From the NCBI RefSeq assembly GCF_014639875.1, contig NZ_BMGD01000004.1:186001-250000 (forward strand): a stretch of DNA of 64,000 nucleotides, in the 5' to 3' direction. Numbering within the stretch: position 1 is the stretch's first letter; each line of letters starts with the position of its first letter. This DNA comes from Blastomonas aquatica (GTDB taxonomy: Bacteria; Pseudomonadota; Alphaproteobacteria; Sphingomonadales; Sphingomonadaceae). The notes below the pieces were generated by a model that made no database searches, was not told where the DNA came from, and saw only the letters and a list, made by a program, of their open reading frames with translations. Shown piece by piece: positions 1 to 11,242 of the stretch. Made by a program: the position numbers and the translations under genes.

Positions 1-361
1 GGTGGCCCGTGCCCCAACCTGAATTTAGCTACGATCTTCGTCACGTTTCCAGCAATAAATGCGACAGTCTATCACTGAGCGTCAGCCTCATGCTGCCGAC
101 CAACGACCTTACAACGTCTGATCGGCAGCTCTTGTCAGCCCTAGATGCTCGCGACACCACCAGCGAGAGTTGGTTCAAGGCTGCCATTGCCGGGTGGCAG
201 AGCGGATGACCGCTTTCCGCAACTAGCCCACCAAAACCCGCCGTCGGCCCATTTGCCGAACTTCCGGCGATGGGACATACCTGACAATCACGACCATAAC
301 CGGGAAAACAAGTTGCGCGGAAACCGGTTATGCTTGACGTGGCTACGATGGCTCTCTGCCT
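1..361. other. Left-edge intergenic region
   Basis: No convincing gene is visible here. Short open frames exist, but their translations look like random sequence and overlap a dispersed repeat. The next gene on the minus strand ends at 362, so this is its downstream flank. Nothing that looks like a T-tailed terminator is obvious. Confidence 0.5.
179..276 (+). repeat. Dispersed intergenic repeat, family 1, copy A
   Basis: This stretch aligns with 3316-3420 on the same strand. Both begin GGCTGCC, share a GTGGCAGA..CGG core and CCGCTTTCCGC, and end in a block close to TCGGCCCATTT..CCGAACTTCCGG followed by TGGGAC. Several small indels separate the copies. Similar non-coding repeats that fill intergenic space are common in sphingomonads. 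The function is unknown, and these repeats generate spurious ORFs. Confidence 0.6.
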
Positions 362-1306
362 CTAGTTATGTGCGGTGCCCTGCGATTCAGGGCGCACTGT
401 CCGACACGGATCAAGGCAATCCATCGTGTAGGGCCGCTGATAAAGCAGCGCCCGACTAAGATCGTACCACATCTGCCGCTCCTCCTGCGCGGTTCGAGGA
501 AGGTCAAAGCCCATGCTCGTTGCCAAAGGACGTCGATAAAGGTCAAACATCGCTGAAAAGCGGGTTCCCCATGCTGCAGCTGCGCGAGGCAACCGTAGCC
601 AGAGCACAGCGCCGCCTATAAGGAGCGGTGCTACAACTACGTGAGATGGCCAGTTCTCAATCCCATTGTCTGCAATGACCATCGCCGCGCTCGTTAGACA
701 CGTCGCCAGAAGAGTGACATGAAAATCCAGCCGTGCCCGGCTATCCTGAAGCAGGTCTTGCGCATCTATCGGTAAAATTGCGCTCAGTCTTGGCCAAAAG
801 ACGACAGCATCGATGCCGTACATGACTGATGGGTAGCTTTCGAACGCTCGATATACGTTGCCGAATCTTGTTGGCAAGACATGCTCCCTCTTTGGTGGCC
901 AAGAAGCCGTGACACGCGCTCCTCGCTTTGCCAGCATGGCTGACGGTCGCGCATCGTTATTTTGCTTCCACTTTGCCTCTAAATCGTACCATTCTGCCGC
1001 GATGGGCGTATAAAACTTGTCATATCTTGCAAGGCTGCGCTTCATGAGAATTTGAAGTGGATTGAACCGGCCATAGCCTTCAAGAAACCGTACTATAGGC
1101 CGATTTAAGAACAGCATGAAGAATGACAGCAAAATGAGTGATAGAGAAACTTTTCCCAATTTTTCCGCGTCGAATGAAACGTCCGGTCCAAGGCCAAGCG
1201 GATCAAAGTCAGCCACTTGGACAAGGTAGATCATCACAATCAAAACTGGCAGCAAGTAACCAATTACGAACCCTTTGCCAAACAGCTTGGGAATTTCATC
1301 GAGCAT
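362..1306 (-). CDS. Membrane protein of unknown function, coupled to groEL
   Basis: This 314-aa protein has four likely membrane segments. Two are near the N-terminus (about 12-33 and 53-72) and two near 193-216 and 222-240. A hydrophilic stretch rich in basic and aromatic residues separates the pairs. I do not recognise the family. The start lies 3 bp downstream of the groEL stop, so the two genes are probably co-transcribed and perhaps translationally coupled. That suggests a link to a stress or assembly function, but this is inference from position only. Confidence 0.65.
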   Translation of the reverse strand: MLDEIPKLFGKGFVIGYLLPVLIVMIYLVQVADFDPLGLGPDVSFDAEKLGKVSLSLILLSFFMLFLNRPIVRFLEGYGRFNPLQILMKRSLARYDKFYTPIAAEWYDLEAKWKQNNDARPSAMLAKRGARVTASWPPKREHVLPTRFGNVYRAFESYPSVMYGIDAVVFWPRLSAILPIDAQDLLQDSRARLDFHVTLLATCLTSAAMVIADNGIENWPSHVVVAPLLIGGAVLWLRLPRAAAAWGTRFSAMFDLYRRPLATSMGFDLPRTAQEERQMWYDLSRALLYQRPYTMDCLDPCRTVRPESQGTAHN

Positions 1307-1309
1307 GGA

Positions 1310-3021
<1,712 letters not shown>

Positions 3022-3315
3022 GATAGTGTGCAATGAAGAGATTTGTGACAATTGGCGGCGAAGCAGGCCATTGCTCATTACGTTCAGCGGCTAACGCCGC
3101 CGTTGTGATGTATCCACAGACCGAGTGTGGTCTCTCTCGGTTGCAAACCTAGACCCAAGCCGCGATCTCTACCTGGGCATGGGCAATTCTCATGAACAGG
3201 GTGCCATTGAGCAACTTGTCTCGCATGAGTGTCAGAAGTCGGCTTCGCAATGGCCCCTGTCGGTAGGAGTGGTCATTCTTGGCGAGCGAACATAAAGGAC
3301 TGCCCCTGAGTCGAG

Positions 3316-3420
3316 GGCTGCCGTTGCCGAGTGGCAGATCGGAAGGCCGCTTTCCGCCATTCGCGCCCAGAACCAGCCATTCGGCCATCGGCCCATTTTC
3401 CGAACTTCCGGAGTTGGGAC
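3316..3420 (+). repeat. Dispersed intergenic repeat, family 1, copy B
   Basis: This is the partner of 179-276, in the same orientation. It carries GTGGCAGATCGGAAGG, CCGCTTTCCGCCATTCGCG and TTTTCCGAACTTCCGGAG. The two copies flank the groEL/membrane-protein pair as direct repeats about 3.1 kb apart. Confidence 0.6.
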
Positions 3421-3635
3421 TTTGCAGTCGTTCCCAACCGGCATGCCGAATGACTGGTATTGCCAAAAGCGGATACGATCCTGCTCGGGAGCGCAGATGG
3501 CGGCTAGTCCCAACCGACGATCCGTGATGTGTGTAATCAAGTCTAACCGCAAATTGCGCTGAAATCGAATTGTTCAAGGTAAGTGCGACACAGCGGATCA
3601 TGCTAACTTAAGGAGCTATTTGGCAGCCCTGAATA

Positions 3636-3947
3636 CTATCTGCCAATATCCCAAAGCATCGAACAAACGAGTGCAACGGCGACAAAAATGAAGAGCAATA
3701 CGGCTATCTCCATGGGCGTGGTGCGAAACGTCTTTTGGTGAGCGTCTTCAAAGGCTGCGATCTTGTAGCGCACCGTTTCATCGCCCTTGAGATTGCCGAT
3801 GTCGAGTATCGGACCGTTTTTCAAGAATGCCAAAATCTCGTCGTTCTCGTCCCGGCTAGTGTTTGGATATCGCTCTAGCAGATCCTTGATCTGAGCCTTC
3901 TTAAGGCTCTCAGATTGCAAATCGGAAGTGTTCGTATCTTTATTCAT
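3636..3947 (-). CDS. Small single-pass membrane protein, hypothetical
   Basis: This 103-aa protein has a charged N-terminal part (about 1-75), with segments like ILAFLKNGPILDIGNL, and one C-terminal membrane helix (AVLLFIFVAVALVCSMLW, about 83-100). An AGGA ribosome-binding site lies roughly 10 nt before the ATG. Codon use and composition look like a real gene. It stands alone between repeats and the KefB-like gene. Function unknown. Confidence 0.7.
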   Translation of the reverse strand: MNKDTNTSDLQSESLKKAQIKDLLERYPNTSRDENDEILAFLKNGPILDIGNLKGDETVRYKIAAFEDAHQKTFRTTPMEIAVLLFIFVAVALVCSMLWDIGR

Positions 3948-4024
3948 GGGTTAGAATTCCTGCGTGTGTTGTCATCGAGGCAGTAGCTGCCTCATGGGGG
4001 TGTCAGTGCTTTGATGCCGAAGGG

Positions 4025-5650
4025 TCAACCAGACCGAAGCAACGCCAGCATGCGGCGCGCGGTCTCTTCTTCGGCCAGCACGATTTGTGTCAGCCCCAGT
4101 TTTTTGAGGTGGTCATACTCATCGCGCGAATGCGCACGCGCGATCACCTTGATTTCTGGATTCAGCGATCTCGATCGCTGGAAAATTGCGCCAGCTTCAT
4201 AACCTTCCGGAATGGCGATGATCAGCTGTGCCGCCTGATCGATGTAAGCCTTTTCCAGAACGCCGGCGTCCACCGCATTGCCTCGAACGGTTTCAACGCC
4301 CTTGCGCAGTGCTCCGGCAACCTTATCAGGGCTATCTTCTATGACGATCAGGTCAGTTCCGCTGTCCAGCAGGTCTGCCGCCACGTAATGGCCGACCCGA
4401 CCATAGCCGATCAGGACGATGTGACCCCGACTGGTGTCTGCAGCAGGTGGCAGCTCGCTGGCTTCGATCTTCGCATAGGCCTTGGAGACCCAGGTGAAGA
4501 GGAACGGGTTGAAGAAGATCGAGATGATCGCCCCGGCCAGGATCAGGTCACGCGCCTCATCCGGCAATACGCCAAGGCTTGTGCCCAGCGACGCCAGAAT
4601 GAAAGAGAACTCGCCTATCTGGGCAAGGCTCAACGCAATCGTCAGGCTGGTCTTGGTCGATTTTTGGAACAGCTTGGCGATGGCGAAGGCTGCCAGCGAT
4701 TTGCCAACGATGATGATCGCGACCGTGGCAAGCAATGGCAGTGGTTGATCGACAAGCACGCTTGGGTTGAACAGCATGCCAACCGATACGAAGAACAGCA
4801 CCGCAAACGCGTCGCGCAGCGGCAAGGTCTCTTCCGCTGCACGCCTGCTCAATGCGGTTTCGCCCAGGATCATGCCGGCGAAAAAGGCACCTAGGGCAAA
4901 TGACACCTCGAAGACAAATGCCGCGCCGAAGGCAACGCCAAGCGCGATGGCCAGCACAGCCAGACGGAACAGCTCCCGCGATCCGGTGTGCACCACCCAG
5001 TGCAGCACGCGCGGGATGATCCGGCGACCAATAAGCAACATGAACACGACAAAGCCCGCAACCTTGAACAGCGTTGCGGCCATGGGCTGGGCGACCATCA
5101 TGAAGTCGGCGCCGTCGGGGTTGTTTGCAATTCTGGCCAGCGGAGGCAGCATGACCAGCGCCAGGACCATTACAATATCTTCGACGATCAACCAACCAAT
5201 GGCGATTTGGCCGCGCTCGGTCTCGACCAGATTTCGGACTTGAAGGGCGCGTAACAATACCACCGTGCTGGCGACCGAAAGTGCGAGGCCAAAGATAAAG
5301 CCGGCAATCGGCGTCCAGCCCATGAACCACGACAGCAACATGCCCAGCAGTGTAGCCACCGCGATCTGTACGATCGCGCCGGGCACAGCGATGTTCTTCA
5401 CGGCCATCAGGTCGCGAAGCGAGAAGTGGAGGCCCACACCGAACATCAGCAGAATGACGCCAATTTCGGCGAGTTCGTTGGCGATGCTGGCATCGGCCAC
5501 GAAGCCCGGGGTAAATGGACCAACCAATACGCCGGCGAGCAGATAGCCGGCTATGGGTGAAACCTTGAGGCGTTGGGCCAGCGCGCCCATCAGGAACGCG
5601 ACGACAAGACCGGCGACGATCGTGCCGATTAAAGGGGTAGCATGATGCAT
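4025..5650 (-). CDS. KefB/YbaL-type monovalent cation:proton antiporter with TrkA-N domain
   Basis: This 541-aa inner-membrane protein has an N-terminal Na+/H+-exchanger fold of about 12 helices (first ~385 residues) and a cytoplasmic TrkA-N/Rossmann domain. The latter has the nucleotide-binding motif GHIVLIGYGRVG and an acidic VIED at the end of strand 2. This layout is typical of the CPA2 family (KefB, KefC, YbaL), which exports K+ or Na+ against protons under nucleotide control. The start at 5650 (MHHATPLIG) gives the usual family N-terminus and has a purine-rich AGAGAG site before it. The open frame runs 29 codons further upstream, but that part is atypical. It could be any CPA2 subfamily member; substrate not decided. 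Confidence 0.9.
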   Translation of the reverse strand: MHHATPLIGTIVAGLVVAFLMGALAQRLKVSPIAGYLLAGVLVGPFTPGFVADASIANELAEIGVILLMFGVGLHFSLRDLMAVKNIAVPGAIVQIAVATLLGMLLSWFMGWTPIAGFIFGLALSVASTVVLLRALQVRNLVETERGQIAIGWLIVEDIVMVLALVMLPPLARIANNPDGADFMMVAQPMAATLFKVAGFVVFMLLIGRRIIPRVLHWVVHTGSRELFRLAVLAIALGVAFGAAFVFEVSFALGAFFAGMILGETALSRRAAEETLPLRDAFAVLFFVSVGMLFNPSVLVDQPLPLLATVAIIIVGKSLAAFAIAKLFQKSTKTSLTIALSLAQIGEFSFILASLGTSLGVLPDEARDLILAGAIISIFFNPFLFTWVSKAYAKIEASELPPAADTSRGHIVLIGYGRVGHYVAADLLDSGTDLIVIEDSPDKVAGALRKGVETVRGNAVDAGVLEKAYIDQAAQLIIAIPEGYEAGAIFQRSRSLNPEIKVIARAHSRDEYDHLKKLGLTQIVLAEEETARRMLALLRSG

Positions 5651-5878
5651 ATTTGTGCTCTCTGGATCGAGAGAAATCAGATGAGCCGTAATTACGTGAT
5701 GGCGGTACCGGTCCGGCCTGCACGCAACACAGCCCACAATTGAGAACGCATCGAAGAGGTCGTGCTGCTGGCTTCCAAAACCGATGAGCTCATCGCACCC
5801 ACCGGCAGTTTAATCGTCAGGCATATTGGATTGCCGCTTAACGCAGCGGGCCTCAAAAGCAGCAGAACGACGCTTCGC

Positions 5879-6304
5879 TCAAGCCACTCCAGGCGGAGCG
5901 CGAGGGCCAGCTCCGGGCAAGCGGCGTTCGCTTGCGACTTCGTCTTTGGCCGAGTGGATTGGCTGCGGCAGCATCGCCGCGTAAGCTGGAGCATTCGTCC
6001 AGAACAACGATGGAAACCCAGGGTCTGCGGTATCCATCGTTCCGCCAGAATCGATCGTGTCTGATCGCGTATCTGCTGCCGCAAGATTTGCAGTTTCCTC
6101 GGCATCGTTCCGCGCAAGTGCGACTTGAGTGGTCGCTGGATTAAATGCAGAGCCCACGATCTGGGAGGATGGCATACTGCCAGGCAGCAGTGCACTTGCC
6201 AGCGCCACGAACAGGGCAATCAAGCCCGCGAACACGACCCTGTGTTCGTGCACAGGATGCGCAATTTCGTCGGTAGGCAGTGCAAGGCAATTGGACGGTC
6301 CCAT
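5879..6304 (-). CDS. Possible small membrane-anchored protein
   Basis: This 141-aa frame has one strong hydrophobic helix (VVFAGLIALFVALASALLPG, about residues 23-42) followed by an Ala/Thr/Asp-rich hydrophilic tail. That would fit a single-pass membrane or lipid-proximal protein. There is no clear ribosome-binding site at the listed ATG and I recognise no family. It lies upstream of the KefB-like gene in the same direction with a 228-bp gap. It may be an unrecognised real gene or a chance frame. Confidence 0.4.
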   Translation of the reverse strand: MGPSNCLALPTDEIAHPVHEHRVVFAGLIALFVALASALLPGSMPSSQIVGSAFNPATTQVALARNDAEETANLAAADTRSDTIDSGGTMDTADPGFPSLFWTNAPAYAAMLPQPIHSAKDEVASERRLPGAGPRAPPGVA

Positions 6305-6739
6305 TTATTGCAGACTATCCGAAAGGCTGGCCGAGGTAAACCGCCATGCCTCGCGATGCGCGATCTCGAACTGGGAATGGCGGCTTCCGGACGAAGCCGA
6401 CGTTTCCAGTATTGCATCGAAGCAGCGTATGTTGGTCGGATGCGGCCGGAGGCTGGATGACGCATCGTGGGACTTACTTGCCGTTCTCAATCGCAGTGGC
6501 GAACGGCAGCTTCTGTAGAAAGCGGAACATCAAGTATCCGTCGGTCTCGCAATACCCTCGGATCGCGCCTCGCTCGCTTTCCCAAACTAGCCGTTCGATC
6601 CCGGCTTGCCCGAGCCCACACGCAGAACTTGAATGACGAGACAGCTGGCGCTCAGCGCTTCGTCACAGCTGCTCTAAGTGCTTGCGTTCCGGTGCAAAGT
6701 CCAATTTCCCGCACAATCCGAGTGTGGTAACGCTCCCGC
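6305..6739. other. Intergenic region upstream of the putative defence pair
   Basis: No gene is supported in these 435 bp. A segment near 6370-6410 (GAATGGCGGC..) faintly resembles family 1 repeats in reverse orientation. The promoter of the downstream operon should be within it, but I cannot place it with confidence. Confidence 0.45.
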
Positions 6740-8455
6740 ATGCCCAGCTTCGCACACAAAAAACTCGTCGAGAAGATCCAGAAGATCGACGAGCTTCCGT
6801 CGGATGACGCGCAATACGTGCAATGGGTCGGTGCCGGTCAGCACATGGAATTCCTCAAGCAGAATGCAGTAGCGGACGAGATCGTCATTTACGGTTCCGG
6901 CCCCTACACGTTCATTCACTCAATCGTGGTGCCGGATGAAGCGCTAGCGGCCGCATCGCAGGATGACCTGCTGCGATGGAGCTGTAATCCGTATGTCAGC
7001 ATCGCAAGCTATGTCTCCGGCGGTGGCCGCAAGGACATGTGGATCGAGCGGGACGACCGGCACCGTGGCTCAGAGGCGCTTGATCAGGGGCGCGATCTCA
7101 TTTTTGCGCGCACATTTGAGGGGTGGAGCGGCGACGGGCGCGACTACATCGAGATCAATCAAGAATACACGCATCTGACGGGCATTCACTGGCGCCCTGA
7201 GGAAACTGCCTATTGCCGCTTCGACGACCACGGTGATCTTCGGCACTGCGCATCCGTCACGTTAGGTCGCAGTGGCGAAGAGGTACGACTCGTCTCGTTT
7301 ACGTGGGAAGAGCTAGAGGAATACCTGACCATTGCACGTTGCTCGCTGGTGCGCATGTTCGATCTCACCTTGCTGAAGCACAGCGAATTTAATGGTTGGC
7401 CGGACGACATCGAAGAAGTGGTTCACGTCGATTCTGCCGATTTCTTCTACCGCCAGCGCCACTGCGGACGCTGTGCTTACACGCGCGGCATCCAGATCAT
7501 CCGCCCGCGCCGTGGAGCTGACCAGGTCTTCCAAGGCGTGACGGATAGCTGGAGTGGGAACAAGTCCAAGCAATACGTTGAGTTCATTGCGCATGATTGG
7601 CGCAATGACCGACTTACCAAAATTTCGACCGACCCGGCAGCGACGACCAATTATTTTCAGGCGGAGGGCAACAATCTGCCGTTCGAGCTATCCCCGGCGT
7701 TCTTTCGGGCCGAGGTGCTGTCAAAATACAAAACCGACCGCGAAAAATACACGATCAAAGACCGTGAAGTGAGCTGCCGGGCGGCATGGTACCTGCGCGG
7801 CTACGACGTGAATGAGGCTGGTCAGGTCCATGCGTATATCTGCGATCTTCGTGCCCTTCCGTACACGGAGCAGCTGCACTGGCTGGCCTTCAACGTCGCG
7901 CCGCAGGCCAGCATCTCAGAGCGCGCCATTATCAACGATTTCCAAGGTGATTTTGTAACGTTCCGCCACCCGCGTGAGGAAGTCATGTCCATTGCCCGGC
8001 GATGGAGAGACCGCAAGGTTGAATGGTGGAAGCTGCGTGATCCCGATTTGATGGATCGGGCCAACATTCCGCTGACGGCCAGCAAGGATGAGTGGGCCGA
8101 GGCCCTCATGGATCTCTCGAAGCTTGTTGTCGAAGGCTTCGAGACAAAGCCCCTGCGCAAGCGCCTTGACCGCTTATCGGTCGAATACACCGACAATGAC
8201 CGCACGCTGGCCTTGTTAGAAAAGCTTTTGAATGTCGGCCATCACCGGGATGAGCAGATCAAGCTAGCGGGGCTGCGGGAGGCACAATGGCTGCGGTCGA
8301 AGTTGCAGGGCCACGCAAGAGGCACCGAAGCGGCGCAAGCGGCAAAGGACGCCATCGCCAATTTTGGCAGCTTCAAGGATCATTTTTCGGACCTGTGCGC
8401 GCGGATCGCTGCGGAACTGCAATCGATCGAGTTCCAATGTGAAGCCGAACTGTGA
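6740..8455 (+). CDS. Uncharacterised 571-aa protein, first gene of a putative defence pair
   Basis: This long soluble protein has no membrane segments or signal peptide. A central Cys-containing stretch (FYRQRHCGRCAY) is followed by a conserved-looking core (ELSPAFFRAEVLSKYK ... INDFQGDF). Near the C-terminus is RSKLQGH, an R-x5-H arrangement at about residues 519-525. It lies in a helical region, so it could be the active motif of a HEPN RNase-like domain, which uses R-x4-6-H. That is suggestive only. The gene overlaps the next by 4 bp (GTGA), so the two products are probably made together. Its position ahead of an ART-like gene and near TIR and SIR2 genes suggests phage defence. No family function is known to me. 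Confidence 0.8.
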   Translation: MPSFAHKKLVEKIQKIDELPSDDAQYVQWVGAGQHMEFLKQNAVADEIVIYGSGPYTFIHSIVVPDEALAAASQDDLLRWSCNPYVSIASYVSGGGRKDMWIERDDRHRGSEALDQGRDLIFARTFEGWSGDGRDYIEINQEYTHLTGIHWRPEETAYCRFDDHGDLRHCASVTLGRSGEEVRLVSFTWEELEEYLTIARCSLVRMFDLTLLKHSEFNGWPDDIEEVVHVDSADFFYRQRHCGRCAYTRGIQIIRPRRGADQVFQGVTDSWSGNKSKQYVEFIAHDWRNDRLTKISTDPAATTNYFQAEGNNLPFELSPAFFRAEVLSKYKTDREKYTIKDREVSCRAAWYLRGYDVNEAGQVHAYICDLRALPYTEQLHWLAFNVAPQASISERAIINDFQGDFVTFRHPREEVMSIARRWRDRKVEWWKLRDPDLMDRANIPLTASKDEWAEALMDLSKLVVEGFETKPLRKRLDRLSVEYTDNDRTLALLEKLLNVGHHRDEQIKLAGLREAQWLRSKLQGHARGTEAAQAAKDAIANFGSFKDHFSDLCARIAAELQSIEFQCEAEL

Positions 8456-9252
8456 CGGAACGCGCCGCCATCTTTGATTTTGACGACAATGCCGAATGGG
8501 GGCCTCGCTTATGGGAACGGTTACGCCCCTATCTCCCAGGCGACATGGCCCAGATCGTCCGGGCCACAGAGCCTGAATTCATCGAGGACGCAGCAGACGT
8601 CGTGCTGGCGCATGCGGATAAGCGGGTTCTCTCTAAGGTGATGACCAACTGGCTTCGGTCCCATCGGATACGCGGTTACCATGGCACACGCGTCAATGCC
8701 ACCGAGCTGGCCTCCATTCGCCGCGACGGCCTTCTGCCTCTGAGGGTCCATCAGCGTATCGAGCGCCTGGAACGCGCCTTGAGCAAGCATCCCCGGTGGG
8801 GCGAAGTTAAGCACACATTGCCAGCAGCGTTGGAGCTATTTGGCCCCGGAATGCGCTCTGGGAGGCGCGAAGGACAGGTACATCTGACGGTCTCGAGGGC
8901 AGGCCTCGAGAACGGGTTCAATCACTATCTGAGGGAAGGCTCTGAGTTCGATTGGCACGTCTCGCACCATCTGCTTGGTGCAGAGGGCCAGGGCCTGATG
9001 GCAGCGGACGGGCAACCGTACCTCATCGCGCTGCTGGTGCCAGGCGACGCTGCGCTCGAGTCATGCAACCGTTACGGCATGCCGACGGACAATTTTCCCA
9101 ATCCGGTCTCCGACTTGTTCCGTGTTTGGAGCTATTGGCTGGCCTACCCAGATTATCGTGCGTCCTGCCTCAAGCTCGATTGCGGGATGGTTTTTTCAGA
9201 CATAGTGCCTGTGTCCTGGATAGACCGTGTCAAGAAGATCGACATGACCTAG
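8452..9252 (+). CDS. ADP-ribosyltransferase-like protein, second gene of the pair
   Basis: This 266-aa protein starts with GTG inside the stop of the preceding gene. Residues 75-97 contain GYHGTR followed by E85 and a DGLLPL turn. That resembles the H-G-T NAD-binding start of ADP-ribosyltransferase folds such as KptA/Tpt1 and DarT. Downstream are VHLTVSRAGL (143-152), NHYLREGSEFD (157-167) and a LLPGD-like loop, which could supply the aromatic and Glu positions of an H-Y-E triad. The assignment rests on motif shape, not on a recognised family. If right, it would modify or consume NAD+. The coupling to the 571-aa gene suggests toxin plus sensor or controller. Confidence 0.65.
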   Translation: MTERAAIFDFDDNAEWGPRLWERLRPYLPGDMAQIVRATEPEFIEDAADVVLAHADKRVLSKVMTNWLRSHRIRGYHGTRVNATELASIRRDGLLPLRVHQRIERLERALSKHPRWGEVKHTLPAALELFGPGMRSGRREGQVHLTVSRAGLENGFNHYLREGSEFDWHVSHHLLGAEGQGLMAADGQPYLIALLVPGDAALESCNRYGMPTDNFPNPVSDLFRVWSYWLAYPDYRASCLKLDCGMVFSDIVPVSWIDRVKKIDMT

Positions 9253-9664
9253 GCATACCGCCAAGTCGGCTAATTCACGGTATCGAATTGGCGGTTTCTG
9301 TCAGCAACGGACATTCGCCATGGACGATCGCGATGACCGGGTCTGGGTCGGCTACTGCCGGAAGCTCGTGGGACTTTCCTGCGCTTACAACGTGACTCGG
9401 CGAACGGCAGGTTTCGATATATGCGGACGTCCAGCGCTTCCCCGACGAGCGATCGGAGGGCGACTGGAGATGCACGTCGTCTGCCCAATCGGAGGTTGTG
9501 AAGTTCCTTGCACTACGGAGGTATGCGCCGTTTTTCTACCATGAGCCAAGCGGCGACGCGAGAGCCCGCTTTCTTTAAGGCCGGTGAAGTTCAGCATCAG
9601 AAATAGCTCCGCATCCATCGCTCGTATTAGTGGTTCGACTGTCGCAATTGGTTATATTGTCGGC
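9253..9664. other. Intergenic region with family 2 repeat
   Basis: No gene is supported. The segment 9335-9388 belongs to a second dispersed repeat family, described separately. The upstream limit of the TIR gene is uncertain: the frame opens at 9584, but I place the start at the ATG at 9665. Confidence 0.5.
9335..9388 (+). repeat. Dispersed intergenic repeat, family 2, copy A
   Basis: The sequence GACCGGGTCTGGGTCGGCTA continues into CTGCCGGAAGCTCGTGGGAC and TTTCCTGC. It aligns without large gaps to 13859-13912 (GACCGAGTCGGGGTCGGGGA, then CTGCCGGACGGTCTTGTGAC). A shorter match, CTGGGTCGGCTGCCGCCC, lies near 18015. The copies flank TIR, nuclease and SIR2 genes. Confidence 0.5.
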
Positions 9665-11129
9665 ATGGCAAATCACGAACATCCGACCATCAACGATTTC
9701 CTCGCCCGGCTCTACACGATCCGCGACGATGCCGGCGCCCGCGCGAAGGCGGAGGCGAACGCGGTCTCGACGCGCAACGCAGCTAGGGGCTTGCTCCGAT
9801 CAGGAGCTACGCTGAAGGCATTGGCCGAGCTGATCGAGAAGGAGTTCGATGCGGCCCTTGGCGAGATGCTGGCAACGCTACGCCGTATGAAGTCGGTGCC
9901 GGACATCGACTATCAGGCCTGCCGGGATCAAGCGTTCCTGCGGGCACGCGACCTTCTTCCCGTGCTGCGCGGCGCAGCCGACCGGGATAAATGGATCGAC
10001 ATGATGGGGCGTGGCACGGCCGGAGATGTCATCAACAAGCGCGTGGAGGATCTGCTTCCCAAGATCGATTTCCGCTTCCGGCAATTTGATGTGGGCCTGG
10101 ATCAGGTCGGGGTTACGAAAGCTGACGTAGCGTCGCCGGCAGCGTCACCAGTGCCACCGGCTGAGCCGCCAGTTGCCGCACAGATCGAACATGAACCCCG
10201 CCCGTATCAGGTAGCGCTGTCGTTCGCGGGTGAGCAGCGCGAGTATGTGCGCGACGTTGCCCGCGCGCTCGCTGCCCGCCACGTTGCCGTCTTCTATGAT
10301 GAGTTCCAGGCCAATACCCTGTGGGGCAAGGATGGCGCCGAGCACTTCCACCAGATCTACTCGCGCGGCACCCAGTATGTGGTGATGTTCATTTCGGCCG
10401 AGTACGTCGCAAAAGCATGGACCCGCCAGGAGCGGTGCTCGGCGGTCAGCCGTCAGATGAAGGACGAGGCCGAATATATCCTTCCTGTCCGCTTCGACGA
10501 CACGGCGGTGCCTGGACTCCCCGATACGATCCAATACCTCTCGGCGGGACGCTACACACCGGTTCGACGACACGGCGGTGCCTGGACTCCCCGATACGAT
10601 CCAATACCTCTCGGCGGGACGCTACACACCGGCCGCGCTCGCAGTGGAAATTGCGAGGAAGGTCGGGGTCGGACCGACGTTGGGCAAGGAGTCCGACGTG
10701 CCCCCGCCTGCGTCCGGGGCCATGTCTGGCGAGGTGACGTTCGACTACGGCGCATTCAACGGCCGGTACGTCATCGGCACCGACGCGACGACATTCGAGA
10801 CCCAATGGAGCAAGGGAAGCGACACCAGCATCCACCTCTACAACGACCCCCAATCGATCCATGGTATCGCTGTTGCGCGCGGGGCGACCGCCATCGAGCA
10901 GATCACCGATGCGTCAGCTTATGACTTCACCTCCCGCTCGCGCGCCCTCCAAACCGGTGAAATTGCAGTCCTTCGCAATACCAACGGCTTCTTCGCGGCG
11001 GTCCAGATCCTTGCGGTCGATGACAACATGCGGGGGGCTCCGAGTGATGCGCTGACCATGCGGTATTTGATACTCCCCGGAGGGGAGCATGATTTCAGTG
11101 CGCGGATTGGCGCGGCGACGATGGCCTGA
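9665..11129 (+). pseudogene. TIR-domain protein gene, frameshifted by a 70-bp tandem duplication
   Basis: The first 276 codons encode an N-terminal helical domain (about 1-150), a Pro/Ala linker, and a TIR domain starting PYQVALSFAGEQREYV. The TIR domain continues through VFYDEFQANTLWGKD and FISAEYVAKAWTRQER, where the Glu of TRQER is in the position of the TIR NADase catalytic residue. An exact 70-bp duplication then shifts the frame, and translation runs into a missense tail ending at 10924. In the next frame, after the second repeat copy, the protein resumes (AALAVEIARKVGVG) with a roughly 135-aa C-terminal domain ending at 11129. Removing one copy gives a continuous 464-aa protein. TIR proteins of this kind hydrolyse NAD+ or make signal nucleotides in antiphage systems. 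Confidence 0.85.
10493..10632 (+). repeat. Exact 70-bp tandem duplication within the TIR gene
   Basis: Positions 10493-10562 and 10563-10632 are identical. Each starts TTCGACGACACGGCGGTGCC and ends GCTACACACCGG. Identity stops sharply on both sides (C versus G before, T versus C after). Because 70 is not a multiple of 3, it shifts the frame by one. The lack of any divergence means it is recent or maintained by slippage. Confidence 0.97.
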
Positions 11130-11242
11130 GCGGATGAGCGGAAGATCACAGGTGTTGGGAGCACGCCCATCGATTGCCGAAACCGTCGCCGGCTTGACGA
11201 CAAAAACCGATAAGGGGCGTTCGTCGCCCCGCTTGAGGTCCG

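Noticed and set aside
3149-3601. 150-codon minus-strand open frame
   Set aside because: It is made mainly of the dispersed family 1 repeat and has no protein-like features.
4557-5723. 388-codon minus-strand frame overlapping the KefB-like gene
   Set aside because: It is another frame on the same strand as the real gene, with Arg-rich shadow composition.
10493-10632. CRISPR-like or VNTR array
   Set aside because: There are only two copies, adjacent without spacers. It is a simple tandem duplication.
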